A DNA stretch of 64,000 bases from positions 1-64,000 of the forward strand of contig NZ_LAPT01000070.1 in assembly GCF_003194385.1 (NCBI RefSeq), given 5' to 3'. The position numbers and the translations under genes were made by a program. Shown here in pieces: positions 36,230 through 45,245 of this stretch (positions are counted from its first letter, which is position 1; each line of letters starts with the position of its first letter). Origin of the DNA: Pokkaliibacter plantistimulans. GTDB lineage: Bacteria > Pseudomonadota > Gammaproteobacteria > Pseudomonadales > Balneatricaceae. A model generated the notes under the pieces. It was not told the DNA's origin. It saw only the letters and a program-made list of their open reading frames with translations, and made no database searches.

Positions 36230-36679
36230 ATGTCTATCGTTATCCGGGCGCTGGACTCCAGTGCTCTGCCACAGGTAGCTGCCGGTGCGGCGCAGACGTT
36301 TCGCCATCCCTGGTCTGCCGCCGCCTTTGCCGATAGCCTCAACTGCGGGTACTGCCTGCTGGGCATTGAGGTCGACCAGCAGCTGGCCGGCCATGCGCTG
36401 TTTTCTCAGGTGCTGGATGAAGCCGAACTGCAGACCATCGCCATTTATCCGCAGTGGCAGCGACGCGGACTGGCGCGTCTGTTACTGCGGCAGGGGATAG
36501 AACAGCTACGGCAACAGGGTGTCGTGCGTCTGTTGCTGGACGTGCGGGCTGGCAATCACGCCGCGATCTCTCTCTACGAGTCACTGGGTTTTGTGCTCGA
36601 TGGCCGCCGCAAGGGGTATTACCCGGCGGAGGAAGGTGACGGAGTGGAAGATGCCCTGCTGATGAGCCTGATGCTTTAA
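36230..36679 (+). CDS. rimI: Ribosomal protein bS18-alanine N-acetyltransferase
   Basis: GNAT-family acetyltransferase of 149 residues that modifies the N-terminal alanine of ribosomal protein S18. The acetyl-CoA motif lies in YPQWQRRGLARLLL, and the family-specific end RRKGYYPAEEGDGVEDALLMSL is kept. It follows the HolD-like gene by 16 bases. Confidence 0.92.
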   Translation: MSIVIRALDSSALPQVAAGAAQTFRHPWSAAAFADSLNCGYCLLGIEVDQQLAGHALFSQVLDEAELQTIAIYPQWQRRGLARLLLRQGIEQLRQQGVVRLLLDVRAGNHAAISLYESLGFVLDGRRKGYYPAEEGDGVEDALLMSLML

Positions 36680-36738
36680 CGCGCAGTCGTATTCCTGAAG
36701 CACTCAGGCTGAGCCGCGTATCGCATGGGTACGGGGAG

Positions 36739-39084
36739 CTAGGCCGTGTGTTCTGGTGGTGGCGCAGGCTGGTTCTGCTCTGGCACCCCGATGGCGACGG
36801 CGGCGGGTTTATCCTGATAAATCCACTGCAGTTGCAGCACCTCGCCGAGTGCCTGACACAGAGTGCGCTGGCGGATCGGCTTGGCCAGCAGACGCACCGC
36901 ACCGGCCGCCAGACAGCTGGCCTCTTCTTCTGAATGGGCAGAGACAATCAACACCGGCACCGCCGACAGGGTCGGATGCAGACGCAGACGCTGGGTCGCT
37001 TCCAGACCGTTCAGCACCGGCATGCTGATGTCCATCAGGATGGCATCGGGGCGGCGCTGTTCCGCCCTGTGAATGGCTTCCAGACCATCGGCTGCCTGAC
37101 TGGTGGTAAAGCCGATGGCGTGCAGCATATGGGTGAGGATGGCACGATTGGTCACCACATCATCCACCACCAAAATATGCCGCCGCTGACCTAGATAGCC
37201 GACCACCGTCTGTTGACTGATGGCAGGCACTTCGGTGGCGCGCACGTCGGGCAGCAGTAGCTCAAAGCTGAACAGACTGCCCTGACCAGCCTGACTCTGC
37301 ACCTCGATATCCCCTCCCATCAATTGCACCAGCTGGCGGCTGATAGCCAGACCGAGGCCGGTGCCGCCTCGTTGCTGCTGGTCGCCAACCTGCTCGAAGT
37401 CGTTGAACAGCAACGGCAGATGTTCTGCAGCAATGCCGATGCCGGAGTCGGCCACTTCAAAACGTACGTGGTCGGGGCGGCTGCGGCTGACGCGCAGGCA
37501 GACGTACCCGCGGTCAGTGAATTTGATGGCATTGCCGAGCAGGTTGAGCAGCACCTGCTGCAGGCGAATATCATCCACCATCACATGGTTGGGAATATCC
37601 CCGACCACGCACTGCAGATCGATATCCTTGTGTTCAATGCGTACCCGGATCAGTTCGGTTATCTTGCCCAGCAACTGCGGCAAGTTGATGGTGCGGGGCA
37701 TCAGGTTGAGTTTGCCCGCTTCGGCCTTGGACAGATCCAGTGCGTCGTTGATCAGTGTCAGCAGATATTCGCCACTGAACAGGATGTTATCCAGCCCCTG
37801 ATTGAGTTGCTCGACGGAGGTGCTGCTTTTCAGAATCTGCGCATAGCCCAGAATGGCGTTCAGCGGCGTGCGCAGTTCATGATTCATGTTGGCAAGAAAA
37901 CGGCTCTTGGCTTCGTTGGCTGCTTCTGCCTGCCGACGTGCCCGGGACTCCTCATCGGCCCGTTGTTGTGCTGAGAGGTTCACCACAAAGGCCCAGCCGC
38001 GGTGGTGGGTGTTGTGCAGAAAGGCGCCACCGATCAGCACCGGGATCGTCTTGCCATTGCGGTGGTAGAACAGCTTGCGGTAGGGCTGGCAGTAGCCATG
38101 ACGCTGGAACTCTTCCTGCGCTTGCTGATCCACACTGCCACACTCCTCCGGCGTCAGGTTTATCCAGTTGAGCTGATGATCCAGCAGCTCAGCACGGCTA
38201 TAGCCGATCGTCGTGAGAAAGTTATCGTTGGCATCGGTGATGCTGCCATCAGTCTCCCAGAAAAAGATACCGATGATGTTGCTGTCGATGATCCAGCGCA
38301 GCCGCTCCTCGCGATCGCGCAGGGCCGCAGCGGTGGCCTGCAGTGCACGGGTGCGCTGCTGAATGCGGTCACTCATCTGATTGATGCCCTGTTGCAGCAG
38401 GCCCAGCTCATCCTGATTGCTGGCACTGCTCAGCTGAAACAGGGTGCCGGCCTCGATCTGCTGCATGCCCTCCAGCGTCTGCCTGATTCGCCCCAGATAC
38501 TGGCGGCCAAACACCTGAAAGACAATGAAGCTGGAAATCAGCACGGCGAAGGTGATCAGCCCGACCAACTGCAGAAAGGTGTTTTTCACCTGTCGCAGTT
38601 CGGCCATGTCGATGGAAATACCAATCAGCCAGTTGAGGGTGGGGATGCGCTGAAAGGCGGTGAACTGCTCGTCATGATCCTGATCATTTTGCAGTGACGA
38701 GGCGTGTACCCAGACGCCATGATGCTGATTAAACATGGTATTGACCGGCGCGGATTCCAGGGCCGCACCGCTTTCCAGCACAGGGTGGTAGACCACACGC
38801 TGACCGACACCGTCGACGATAAACAGCTGCGCCGTGCTGAAGTGCTCCAGCGCCTGCAACCGGCTTTGTTGCTGTTGAGCCTGCCTTACTGCGGCGCGCA
38901 GGCCGGAGCGGTTGAGATCCTGCAGGATGGCCTGACTGGCATTCTGCAGCTCCAGCATCTGCAGCTGTTGCTGAAAGTGCAGCACTAGCCGGTCGATCAT
39001 GGTGCTGCCGACAATCACCACGGCGGTGGTCATCAACAGCACCATCGCCAGCGACAGCATACTCAGACGGGTCATGATCTTCAT
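36739..39084 (-). CDS. Hybrid sensor histidine kinase (sensor-HAMP-PAS-HisKA-HATPase-REC)
   Basis: 781-residue inner-membrane kinase. Two membrane helices (about residues 9-29 and 183-203) enclose a periplasmic domain of about 150 residues. HAMP and coiled coil, a PAS domain (IIDSNIIGIFFWETDGSI), and HisKA with the phospho-histidine in MNHELRTPLNA (near residue 400) follow. The ATPase has N, G1 and G2 boxes, and the REC domain's Asp is in AILMDISMP (near residue 684). No phosphotransfer (HPt) domain is attached. It lies 39 bases after a periplasmic LsrB-like binding protein on the same strand, suggesting a binding-protein-dependent sensor like LuxP-LuxQ. ATG at 39084 has GGGTGG upstream. Confidence 0.88.
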   Translation of the reverse strand: MKIMTRLSMLSLAMVLLMTTAVVIVGSTMIDRLVLHFQQQLQMLELQNASQAILQDLNRSGLRAAVRQAQQQQSRLQALEHFSTAQLFIVDGVGQRVVYHPVLESGAALESAPVNTMFNQHHGVWVHASSLQNDQDHDEQFTAFQRIPTLNWLIGISIDMAELRQVKNTFLQLVGLITFAVLISSFIVFQVFGRQYLGRIRQTLEGMQQIEAGTLFQLSSASNQDELGLLQQGINQMSDRIQQRTRALQATAAALRDREERLRWIIDSNIIGIFFWETDGSITDANDNFLTTIGYSRAELLDHQLNWINLTPEECGSVDQQAQEEFQRHGYCQPYRKLFYHRNGKTIPVLIGGAFLHNTHHRGWAFVVNLSAQQRADEESRARRQAEAANEAKSRFLANMNHELRTPLNAILGYAQILKSSTSVEQLNQGLDNILFSGEYLLTLINDALDLSKAEAGKLNLMPRTINLPQLLGKITELIRVRIEHKDIDLQCVVGDIPNHVMVDDIRLQQVLLNLLGNAIKFTDRGYVCLRVSRSRPDHVRFEVADSGIGIAAEHLPLLFNDFEQVGDQQQRGGTGLGLAISRQLVQLMGGDIEVQSQAGQGSLFSFELLLPDVRATEVPAISQQTVVGYLGQRRHILVVDDVVTNRAILTHMLHAIGFTTSQAADGLEAIHRAEQRRPDAILMDISMPVLNGLEATQRLRLHPTLSAVPVLIVSAHSEEEASCLAAGAVRLLAKPIRQRTLCQALGEVLQLQWIYQDKPAAVAIGVPEQNQPAPPPEHTA

Positions 39085-39123
39085 TGTCAGAACCACCCAG
39101 CAGACGGTCGTTGCTTCACTGCA

Positions 39124-40107
39124 TCAGAAGTCATACAGATCGACATTGTCCCGGGTAAATACCAGCACCGGCAGATGCACCTGCATGCTGGTGTCATCGC
39201 CGCGCGGGGTCAGCAGGCCAAGGTGCCCGGCGGCAAAAGGCTGACCGGCGTGCAGCTTGCCCTGCAGCAGGTTGTAGGCGCTGTAGACGGTGAGGTAGCC
39301 GTGATCGGGCGCATTCCACAGCAACACCTTGTGCACTACTCCGCGCTTGAGATAGGGACGCATCTGATTAGGGGTGGAGTTGCCGACCAGAGTGACTTTT
39401 CCCGCCAGTCCTGTTTCTTCCAGCGCCCGGGCGGCTCCGGGCAGATTGGGTGCGCCGAGCGCGATCAGCCCTTTCAGCTGGGGGTAGGTACTGAGCAGAT
39501 CACGGGTGACGCGATAAGACTCTTCCGAGCTTTCCCCGGCCGGGCGGATATCAACAATTTTCAGGCCGGGGTTGTGGGCGTAGAGGTGGCTCTTGATGGC
39601 GGCAATCCAGTTGGACTGGTTGGGGGCGTAGAAAGTCGTGGTGATAATGGCCACCTCGCCGCTATGGCCCATCTGCTCCACCAGCGCATCGACCAGGGCG
39701 GTGCCGAAGGACTGATAGTCGACCAGATTGACGAAAAATTCGCGCAAGTCGGTATCACCGTCCCAGCTCATCACATGAATGCCAGCGGCCTGCGCCTGTT
39801 GCAGTACCGGCACGATAGCAACCGGATCGTTGGCGGCCACGGCAATGACGTCGGGGTGACTGGGAATATAGTGCTCGATCAGCTCGATCTGCTTCTCTAC
39901 CCGATCCAGCGTGGGGCCAGCCCAGATCACCTGCAGGTCCGGCAGTTCGGCGGCGGCCTTGTCGATGCCCTGTTTTACCGCATCGTAATAGCTGATGCCC
40001 ACCAGTTTGGGGATAACCACCAGCGTATGGGTCGGCGCGGCCTGGCTGATCTGCAGGGTGGCTGCGATCAGCATCCCCCCGGCCAGTCTGACAAGCGCAG
40101 CCAGCAT
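39124..40107 (-). CDS. Periplasmic substrate-binding protein, LsrB-like
   Basis: 327-residue periplasmic type I binding protein with a signal peptide ending near ISQAAPTH. It resembles the AI-2 receptor LsrB along its length: VIPKLVG, WAGPT, MSWDGDT, NSTPNQMRPYLKRGVV and the very end TRDNVDLYDF. Of the LsrB ligand residues I remember, the lysine (Lys34), the Asp in WDGDT and a glutamine (Gln164) are kept, while others differ (Asn163 in place of Asp; Leu-Gly at 217-218 in place of Pro-Asp). The ligand may be AI-2 or another small sugar. No transporter genes accompany it; the next gene is a sensor kinase. ATG 40107 has GAGAGGAG. Confidence 0.82.
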   Translation of the reverse strand: MLAALVRLAGGMLIAATLQISQAAPTHTLVVIPKLVGISYYDAVKQGIDKAAAELPDLQVIWAGPTLDRVEKQIELIEHYIPSHPDVIAVAANDPVAIVPVLQQAQAAGIHVMSWDGDTDLREFFVNLVDYQSFGTALVDALVEQMGHSGEVAIITTTFYAPNQSNWIAAIKSHLYAHNPGLKIVDIRPAGESSEESYRVTRDLLSTYPQLKGLIALGAPNLPGAARALEETGLAGKVTLVGNSTPNQMRPYLKRGVVHKVLLWNAPDHGYLTVYSAYNLLQGKLHAGQPFAAGHLGLLTPRGDDTSMQVHLPVLVFTRDNVDLYDF

Positions 40108-40543
40108 GGCTGTTCTCCTCTCAAGGGTAGCTTCTAGCAAGCTTAGGAAGAGGGGCGATGTTCGTCCACCTATGCGGGAAGGCCTGACGTCATGGGGGGT
40201 GAATTTGCGGCTCTGCGATCAGAACACCGGCCCTTAATGGCCTGTCCTGGGGCCAATTCACGAGCTACTGGGCACATTCTCAGGTGCGCGGTATTGGTGC
40301 GCAGCACTGTCTGTTACGGCGCAGAAAAGGATCTGAATCTCACCCTAAACCCCCGGTGCTGGTCCTGCTGAGGTGGCTTTCAGGCAGTTTTCCTCGGGGA
40401 GCGGCGGGCTGGTTGCGTGGTACGGACTTTGCTGACGCTTAGCTGATTGTGAAAGGGTTATCGGGCCAGAATGGCTCTGGCCGAACATAGCTTCTGAGGG
40501 AGGGGCGCCATTGCACCACAGCTGCCTGAGCAAGGGGAGCAGG
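40108..40543. other. Gene-free interval with a hairpin
   Basis: No coding region is supported in these 436 bases, which must contain divergent promoters for the binding protein/kinase pair and the chemoreceptor. The clearest structure is TCGGGCCAGA/TCTGGCCGA (40461-40483, one bulged G), about 60 bases before the chemoreceptor start. I could not place convincing promoter boxes. Confidence 0.4.
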
Positions 40544-41659
40544 ATGGGACTGTCGTTTGTCATCCTGCTGTTGGTGACCGGTATCGGTCTTATTCTGATG
40601 AGGCTGACAGAGCCCGGTCTGCTGCTGATCGTGCTGGCCGTCACACTGTTGTCAGCCGGGCTGTGCAGCCTGTGGCGTGATCTTCGACAGTTGCAGCACT
40701 GGGCCGAGCGGATGGCCAGTGACGCCGCACCCCGGCAGGACGGGGTGACTCCGCTGTTACCGGGAGTACTGCAACCGCTGGCCCAGCCACTGGCCAGTGC
40801 CATGCGCGAGATGCAGCGGCGACAGCAGGAGGCCCTTGATCGCGTGGCGGAGATCAGCTATTCCACCCAGGAGCTGTCCCGCGCCGCCAGTCAGCTGGCC
40901 GACAACACCCAGCGTCAGTCGCAGGCGACTTCTTCCAGTGCGGCGGCGGTGACGCAAATCAGCCATAGCATCGATGACATCAATCAGCGTATCAGTCATA
41001 CCCGTGATGCGTCCGAAGCCTCCCGCAGCCTGACCGCGGCCGGTATGAATGCGCTGGGTGCTTCGCGGCAGGCGGTGGAGCAGGTGGCCACGCTGGCCCG
41101 TCAGGCCGCCGGTGAAGTGGGCAGTCTGGAGCAGCAGACGGCGACTGTGGCTGAGCTGTCAGCGGCCATTCGTGATATTGCCGCCCAGACCAACCTGCTG
41201 GCGCTCAATGCCGCCATCGAAGCCGCCCGGGCCGGGGAAATGGGCCGGGGCTTCGCGGTCGTCGCCGATGAGGTACGGCACCTGGCGCAACGTAGCCACG
41301 AATGTGCCAATCACATCACCAGCAGCATTGATCAGGTCCAGACGCAGATGCTGCGGGTGCGCGAGCAGATGCAGCAGGTACTGGCCAGTGGCGACAGCTG
41401 TGTCCTGTCGGCCACTGAGGCCGAGTCGGCCCTGCTGCGTATCCGTGAGCAAAGCGACAGCATTGCTGATCAGATTCATACGGTGGTGGTGGCCTTTGAG
41501 CAGCAAAGTGCCGCGACCCGCGATATTTCCCGCCATATCGAAGAGGTGGCCAGCGTGTCCACGGCCAATAGCGACATGGCCGAACAGACCTCACGGATTA
41601 CCCATCATATCTATCAGCTGACCGGTGCCAACGGGCGCCAGCCGCTATCACAGCAGTGA
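40544..41659 (+). CDS. Methyl-accepting chemotaxis protein without periplasmic sensor
   Basis: 371-residue chemoreceptor. Two membrane helices (about 4-19 and 25-43) have almost no loop between them, so there is no periplasmic ligand domain. The rest is the cytoplasmic signalling hairpin with the invariant tip [20 protein letters not shown] and [15 protein letters not shown]. No CheR-tether pentapeptide is at the C terminus. It presumably senses an internal or membrane signal, or works with the membrane protein encoded 48 bases downstream. ATG at 40544 follows AAGGGGAG. Confidence 0.9.
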   Translation: MGLSFVILLLVTGIGLILMRLTEPGLLLIVLAVTLLSAGLCSLWRDLRQLQHWAERMASDAAPRQDGVTPLLPGVLQPLAQPLASAMREMQRRQQEALDRVAEISYSTQELSRAASQLADNTQRQSQATSSSAAAVTQISHSIDDINQRISHTRDASEASRSLTAAGMNALGASRQAVEQVATLARQAAGEVGSLEQQTATVAELSAAIRDIAAQTNLLALNAAIEAARAGEMGRGFAVVADEVRHLAQRSHECANHITSSIDQVQTQMLRVREQMQQVLASGDSCVLSATEAESALLRIREQSDSIADQIHTVVVAFEQQSAATRDISRHIEEVASVSTANSDMAEQTSRITHHIYQLTGANGRQPLSQQ

Positions 41660-41707
41660 CCTTTACATCCACCATTTCACACACCTTGCGGGGAGGAACG
41701 CGCCACC

Positions 41708-42529
41708 ATGAGCTGGACAACCTGGGCAATGATCGGCATCGGTCTGGGGCTGCTGAGTGCGCTGGCAGGCTGGTTCTGGCGGCAACAACGACGCCAGCAG
41801 CAACAGGAATTGCTGACAGGTGTCCGTCTGATTCAGGCGATGCGCACGCTGCTGGCTCACTTCCAGCAGCATCGTGGATTCAGCACCGGGCTGCTCAATG
41901 GTGATACATCGCTGGCGGGGGAGCTGGAAAAGTTGCAGGGTGCGATCCGTCGCGATATTCAGGAGCTGCTCGCCATCGATAGCTGGCTGACCGGTAATGA
42001 GCGCTGGCAGGGCATGGCCGATCACTGGCAGCGACTGCAGGGCGGCTACCGGCAGCTGCAAGCCGAGCAGAACCTGCTGCAGCACAACCGGCTGATCACC
42101 AACCTGCTGTATCTGATGGAAGACACCGGTGAGTGGTTTGGTCTGACGGCCCTGGCACAGGCTGGCAGTGAACAGATGCGGCGCATCTGGCGTGATCTGC
42201 TGCAGGCCGCTGAAAATATCGGTCAGGCCCGGGCACTGGGCATCGGTGTGGCCGCTGCGGGGTGCTGCAGCAGCGTCGCCCGTATCCGGCTGAGTTACCT
42301 CCGTAGTCGCATCCAGCTGGCGCTGGAATCAAGCCTTCAGCACGTCAACGCCAGTGGGGATGACCGTGCTCAGGTGCAGGCCTTCCTGCGGCTGATTGAT
42401 GAACAACTGCTGGTCGAGCGGGTCAGTATCAGCCCCAGGGATTACTTTCAGCAGGCTACGCAGGTGCTGGAGCGCCTGTATGCGCTGTTTGATCAGGAGA
42501 TGGATGGGCTGCGCAGCCGCCTGAGCTGA
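41708..42529 (+). CDS. Membrane-anchored protein with NIT-like sensory domain
   Basis: 273 residues: one N-terminal membrane helix (about 4-23), then an all-helical domain. The stretch HFQQHRGFSTGLLNGD resembles the QRERG-type core of NIT (nitrate/nitrite-sensing) domains, with a second helical half later. There is no kinase, methyl-accepting or cyclase output domain. It sits 48 bases after the sensor-less chemoreceptor, so I infer they act together. Assignment to NIT is from pattern only. Gly-Gly-Ala-rich CGGGGAGGAACG precedes the ATG. Confidence 0.55.
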   Translation: MSWTTWAMIGIGLGLLSALAGWFWRQQRRQQQQELLTGVRLIQAMRTLLAHFQQHRGFSTGLLNGDTSLAGELEKLQGAIRRDIQELLAIDSWLTGNERWQGMADHWQRLQGGYRQLQAEQNLLQHNRLITNLLYLMEDTGEWFGLTALAQAGSEQMRRIWRDLLQAAENIGQARALGIGVAAAGCCSSVARIRLSYLRSRIQLALESSLQHVNASGDDRAQVQAFLRLIDEQLLVERVSISPRDYFQQATQVLERLYALFDQEMDGLRSRLS

Positions 42530-42566
42530 GAACTTGCTCACGATCTGAAAACACGTTCTGAACACA

Positions 42567-42587
42567 GTGCCTGCTTATGGCAGGCAC
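42567..42587. terminator. Hairpin between convergent genes
   Basis: GTGCCTGC/GGCAGGCAC-type stem (7-8 bp, 5-base loop) at the convergence of the NIT-like gene and the cytochrome gene. There is no clear T-run on either side. Confidence 0.45.
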
Positions 42588-42600
42588 CGTGGGCTGAGCT

Positions 42601-44007
42601 TCAGGAAGAGGGATCAACACAGGCCTGAGGAACCTTGTCACGCTGGAAGTACGACCACTGCTGCAGGGCAATCTGCAACTGCAATGAGGTATCCAGATTG
42701 AGCAGCTGGCCGTATTCGCCGCCTGCCGGTTGCATGGGGAAGGTCAGGGTCTGGAAGTAGTTGCTGTTGTCCTGACTGTACTGCTCGCACAAACCATCGA
42801 AACCAAAGATGGGCGGGCTGAAGGCACCGGAAAAGAACGAGTTGCCTGCCTTGTTGGCATAGGCGCCGCCATGACACGACAGACACGAACTGAGCTTGTT
42901 ATCCACCGGGCCTGCCAGCCTGCCTTCACAGCCGAAATGCTCGGCCCGCACATTGAGATTATCGCGGTTCAGCACACTCTGCCGGGCGCGGATGCTGGCG
43001 GATTTGGGCACTGCCGGGAAGGTCCAGGGGTCCATTCCCCACTGCAGGCCGACCGGGCTCAGATTTTCCCAGACATTCTTGCCGCCCAGATCGCCGTTAT
43101 AGGCAAAGGTGCCAAACACCCAGCGGGTGGGGGACTGCGGATTGACCACGGCGACATCCATCTGCACCAGATGCACCGGCTGTGGCTGGCGCTCACAGTA
43201 GAACTGGTTGTCCTTCTCCACATGGCGGTCTGCCTGCCACTGCGGGCTACCGTGCAGATAGGGCACATCCTTGGGGGAGGCGGAGGAAAACAGCAGTTTC
43301 ACCACCACCGTGCCGGTGGCGAAAGGCATACCGCTTTGCGCTGGCACGCCCTGATAATCGCCAAAGCGCGGGTTACCCTGCTGGTCCCAGGCCTGGCCCA
43401 GTGAGTAGGCGCCGACATCGTTGTAATAGGCCACGGCCCAGGTCTCAAACCGGGCCTGTGAGTCGGTAGCGCCGACCAGGGTATGAGGGTTGGCACCAAG
43501 GCCATGCAGGTTGCGGCGGCTACCGTGGAAGTCACTGAGCACAGCAGTACGTTCATTGGTCAGACCGTGGATAAACTCACGGCCGGAGGTCGGGTCATAG
43601 GCCATCCAGGGCACGCTGTACCAGCGGGTTTTGCCATCCACCTGGGTGTTGAAGCCCTGGGCATTGTTGAGGTCATCACTCTGCCCCTCGCGGATGTAGC
43701 TGAGAATGCTCTGAATGTAGCTGTTCCAGGTGGCATCCCATTGCGGCACACCGTCCTTGCCGAACGTGGTCTGGAACAGGCTGGCCGGGTAGCCCAGCCA
43801 GGGGCACTGCTGGCTGTCACAGGTCGCCGGCGGCGTGGTGGGGTAGGCGTCGCTGAGCTGGAACACCGGCCCGTTCCAGTCGGGCGGTGGTGGCGTGACC
43901 GCATTGCGGTAAGCCAGTTGCGCAGCGCTGTTGTCTGCCTGACAGAGCAGGCTGGTCAGGCTGAGCGTCAGTAACAGCCAGCGTGAATGGGTGAGACTAA
44001 AGCCCAT
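42601..44007 (-). CDS. Secreted monoheme c-type cytochrome-like protein
   Basis: 468-residue exported protein with a Sec signal (LLLTLSLTSLLCQADN). One heme c motif, CLSCHGG, lies near residue 375, giving it a large N-terminal region of unknown fold before the heme. Repeated Trp/Tyr-rich segments and many prolines suggest a beta-rich extracellular or periplasmic protein. I do not recognise the family. It starts 12 bases after the nucleoside-hydrolase stop with GGGAGATC before its ATG, so the two are co-transcribed. Confidence 0.65.
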   Translation of the reverse strand: MGFSLTHSRWLLLTLSLTSLLCQADNSAAQLAYRNAVTPPPPDWNGPVFQLSDAYPTTPPATCDSQQCPWLGYPASLFQTTFGKDGVPQWDATWNSYIQSILSYIREGQSDDLNNAQGFNTQVDGKTRWYSVPWMAYDPTSGREFIHGLTNERTAVLSDFHGSRRNLHGLGANPHTLVGATDSQARFETWAVAYYNDVGAYSLGQAWDQQGNPRFGDYQGVPAQSGMPFATGTVVVKLLFSSASPKDVPYLHGSPQWQADRHVEKDNQFYCERQPQPVHLVQMDVAVVNPQSPTRWVFGTFAYNGDLGGKNVWENLSPVGLQWGMDPWTFPAVPKSASIRARQSVLNRDNLNVRAEHFGCEGRLAGPVDNKLSSCLSCHGGAYANKAGNSFFSGAFSPPIFGFDGLCEQYSQDNSNYFQTLTFPMQPAGGEYGQLLNLDTSLQLQIALQQWSYFQRDKVPQACVDPSS

Positions 44008-44019
44008 GGTGATCTCCCG

Positions 44020-45045
44020 TTATGCCGTGTACTGGCTGATGACCTTGAGAAACTCGGTGTAGACCCGCTCCCGGTCGGCACTCATGGCCACCTCGATCAC
44101 CGCGCCATCGGTATCAGGAATCAGCTCGCCGGAGTGATCGTCTTCCTCGTCCAGCTGCTGTTCGACCCGCAGCGTGAAACGCTCGGTATGCACCAGACTG
44201 GCGTCGACCAGTACTTCCGCTGCCAGTGGATCCCAGAAGTCCAGATACTTGCCGATACCCGGGGCAATGGTGCTGCTGTTCAGTACCTGCGTCAGGAAGC
44301 GGGCGGGGGCGTTATCGATCGCGGCCAGTTGTTCCACCAGCGCCTGGGTAATGGGGACCTGCTGGGTGGCATTGAGGGCGACCAGCGTGATGGGGATGCC
44401 ACTGTCGAAGATGTACTGGGCGCCGAGGGGATCAATAAAGATATTCCACTCCGCCACCTTGTTGGTGTAGTACGGCTGGTCGCCCAGCGTGGGCTGGATA
44501 TTGCCCTCGGCCCCGCGCTCCTCGCCGACATAGCGGGGGAGCAGGTTGCCGCCCATCATCACGATACGGCTGATTTTCTGCTGGCAGCAGCGGCGCAGCT
44601 CCGGGTCGGCGCCCGCCTGCTGAAACAGCCTGCCCCAGTTGCTGCCACCGCCAATGCAGAGCACGGTGACAGGCTGGCGGCAGCTGCGCAGATAGTCCTT
44701 GAGAAAGCTCACCGCATCCCTGATCACCGGTTTGGGATTGCTGCCGGGGAACTCGGCTTCGTAGTGTTCATCGGCGGCCTTGCGGGCGTCGTAGGGGAAG
44801 GTATTGCTGTAGATCATCGGTGCGCGGGCACCGGCAGCGACCGGGGTCGCGTGAATGGCCGGGTCATCCAGCAGTAACAGCATGTCGTTGACGTTGCGTA
44901 CACCGTGGCTCAGGTGCACATCGCCGCTGCCGGTCACGGTGATGCCCTGCACATTGACGCCGGGATGCATCAGCAAATAGAGCATGGCCATGTAATCATC
45001 AAAATCGACATCGGTATCGATCAGTACAGGAATGCGGGTGGGCAT
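44020..45045 (-). CDS. Nucleoside hydrolase-family protein (IUNH)
   Basis: 341-residue protein whose N terminus has the calcium-binding aspartate cluster of inosine/uridine nucleoside hydrolases (Asp10, 12, 14, 16 and 17 in DTDVDFDD, where DTDPGxDD is usual). VTGSGDVHLSHGVRNVNDML and the later NIFIDPLGA segment also fit. No signal peptide is visible, so it is cytoplasmic unless the start is wrong. ATG at 45045 has AAGGAAGGA upstream. Divergence from the canonical motif and its pairing with a heme protein make a standard nucleoside-salvage role uncertain. Confidence 0.8.
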   Translation of the reverse strand: MPTRIPVLIDTDVDFDDYMAMLYLLMHPGVNVQGITVTGSGDVHLSHGVRNVNDMLLLLDDPAIHATPVAAGARAPMIYSNTFPYDARKAADEHYEAEFPGSNPKPVIRDAVSFLKDYLRSCRQPVTVLCIGGGSNWGRLFQQAGADPELRRCCQQKISRIVMMGGNLLPRYVGEERGAEGNIQPTLGDQPYYTNKVAEWNIFIDPLGAQYIFDSGIPITLVALNATQQVPITQALVEQLAAIDNAPARFLTQVLNSSTIAPGIGKYLDFWDPLAAEVLVDASLVHTERFTLRVEQQLDEEDDHSGELIPDTDGAVIEVAMSADRERVYTEFLKVISQYTA

Positions 45046-45245
45046 GGCGTCCTTCCTTGCGAGTGGCTGAGAGTGCTTTTCTTGGAATGCGTTCTTAGAT
45101 GACCAGTAAGAGCATAGTTCAGTCAGTCCGAAGCGCCATATCGAGGCGATCTCTTCAGCTGTGCCCGCTATGCTTGCCAACGCCATCTGACCAACGTGTA
45201 GCAGAGCGTGAACAGGCTGGGATCATGGCCGGTAAGGCCGAGGGG

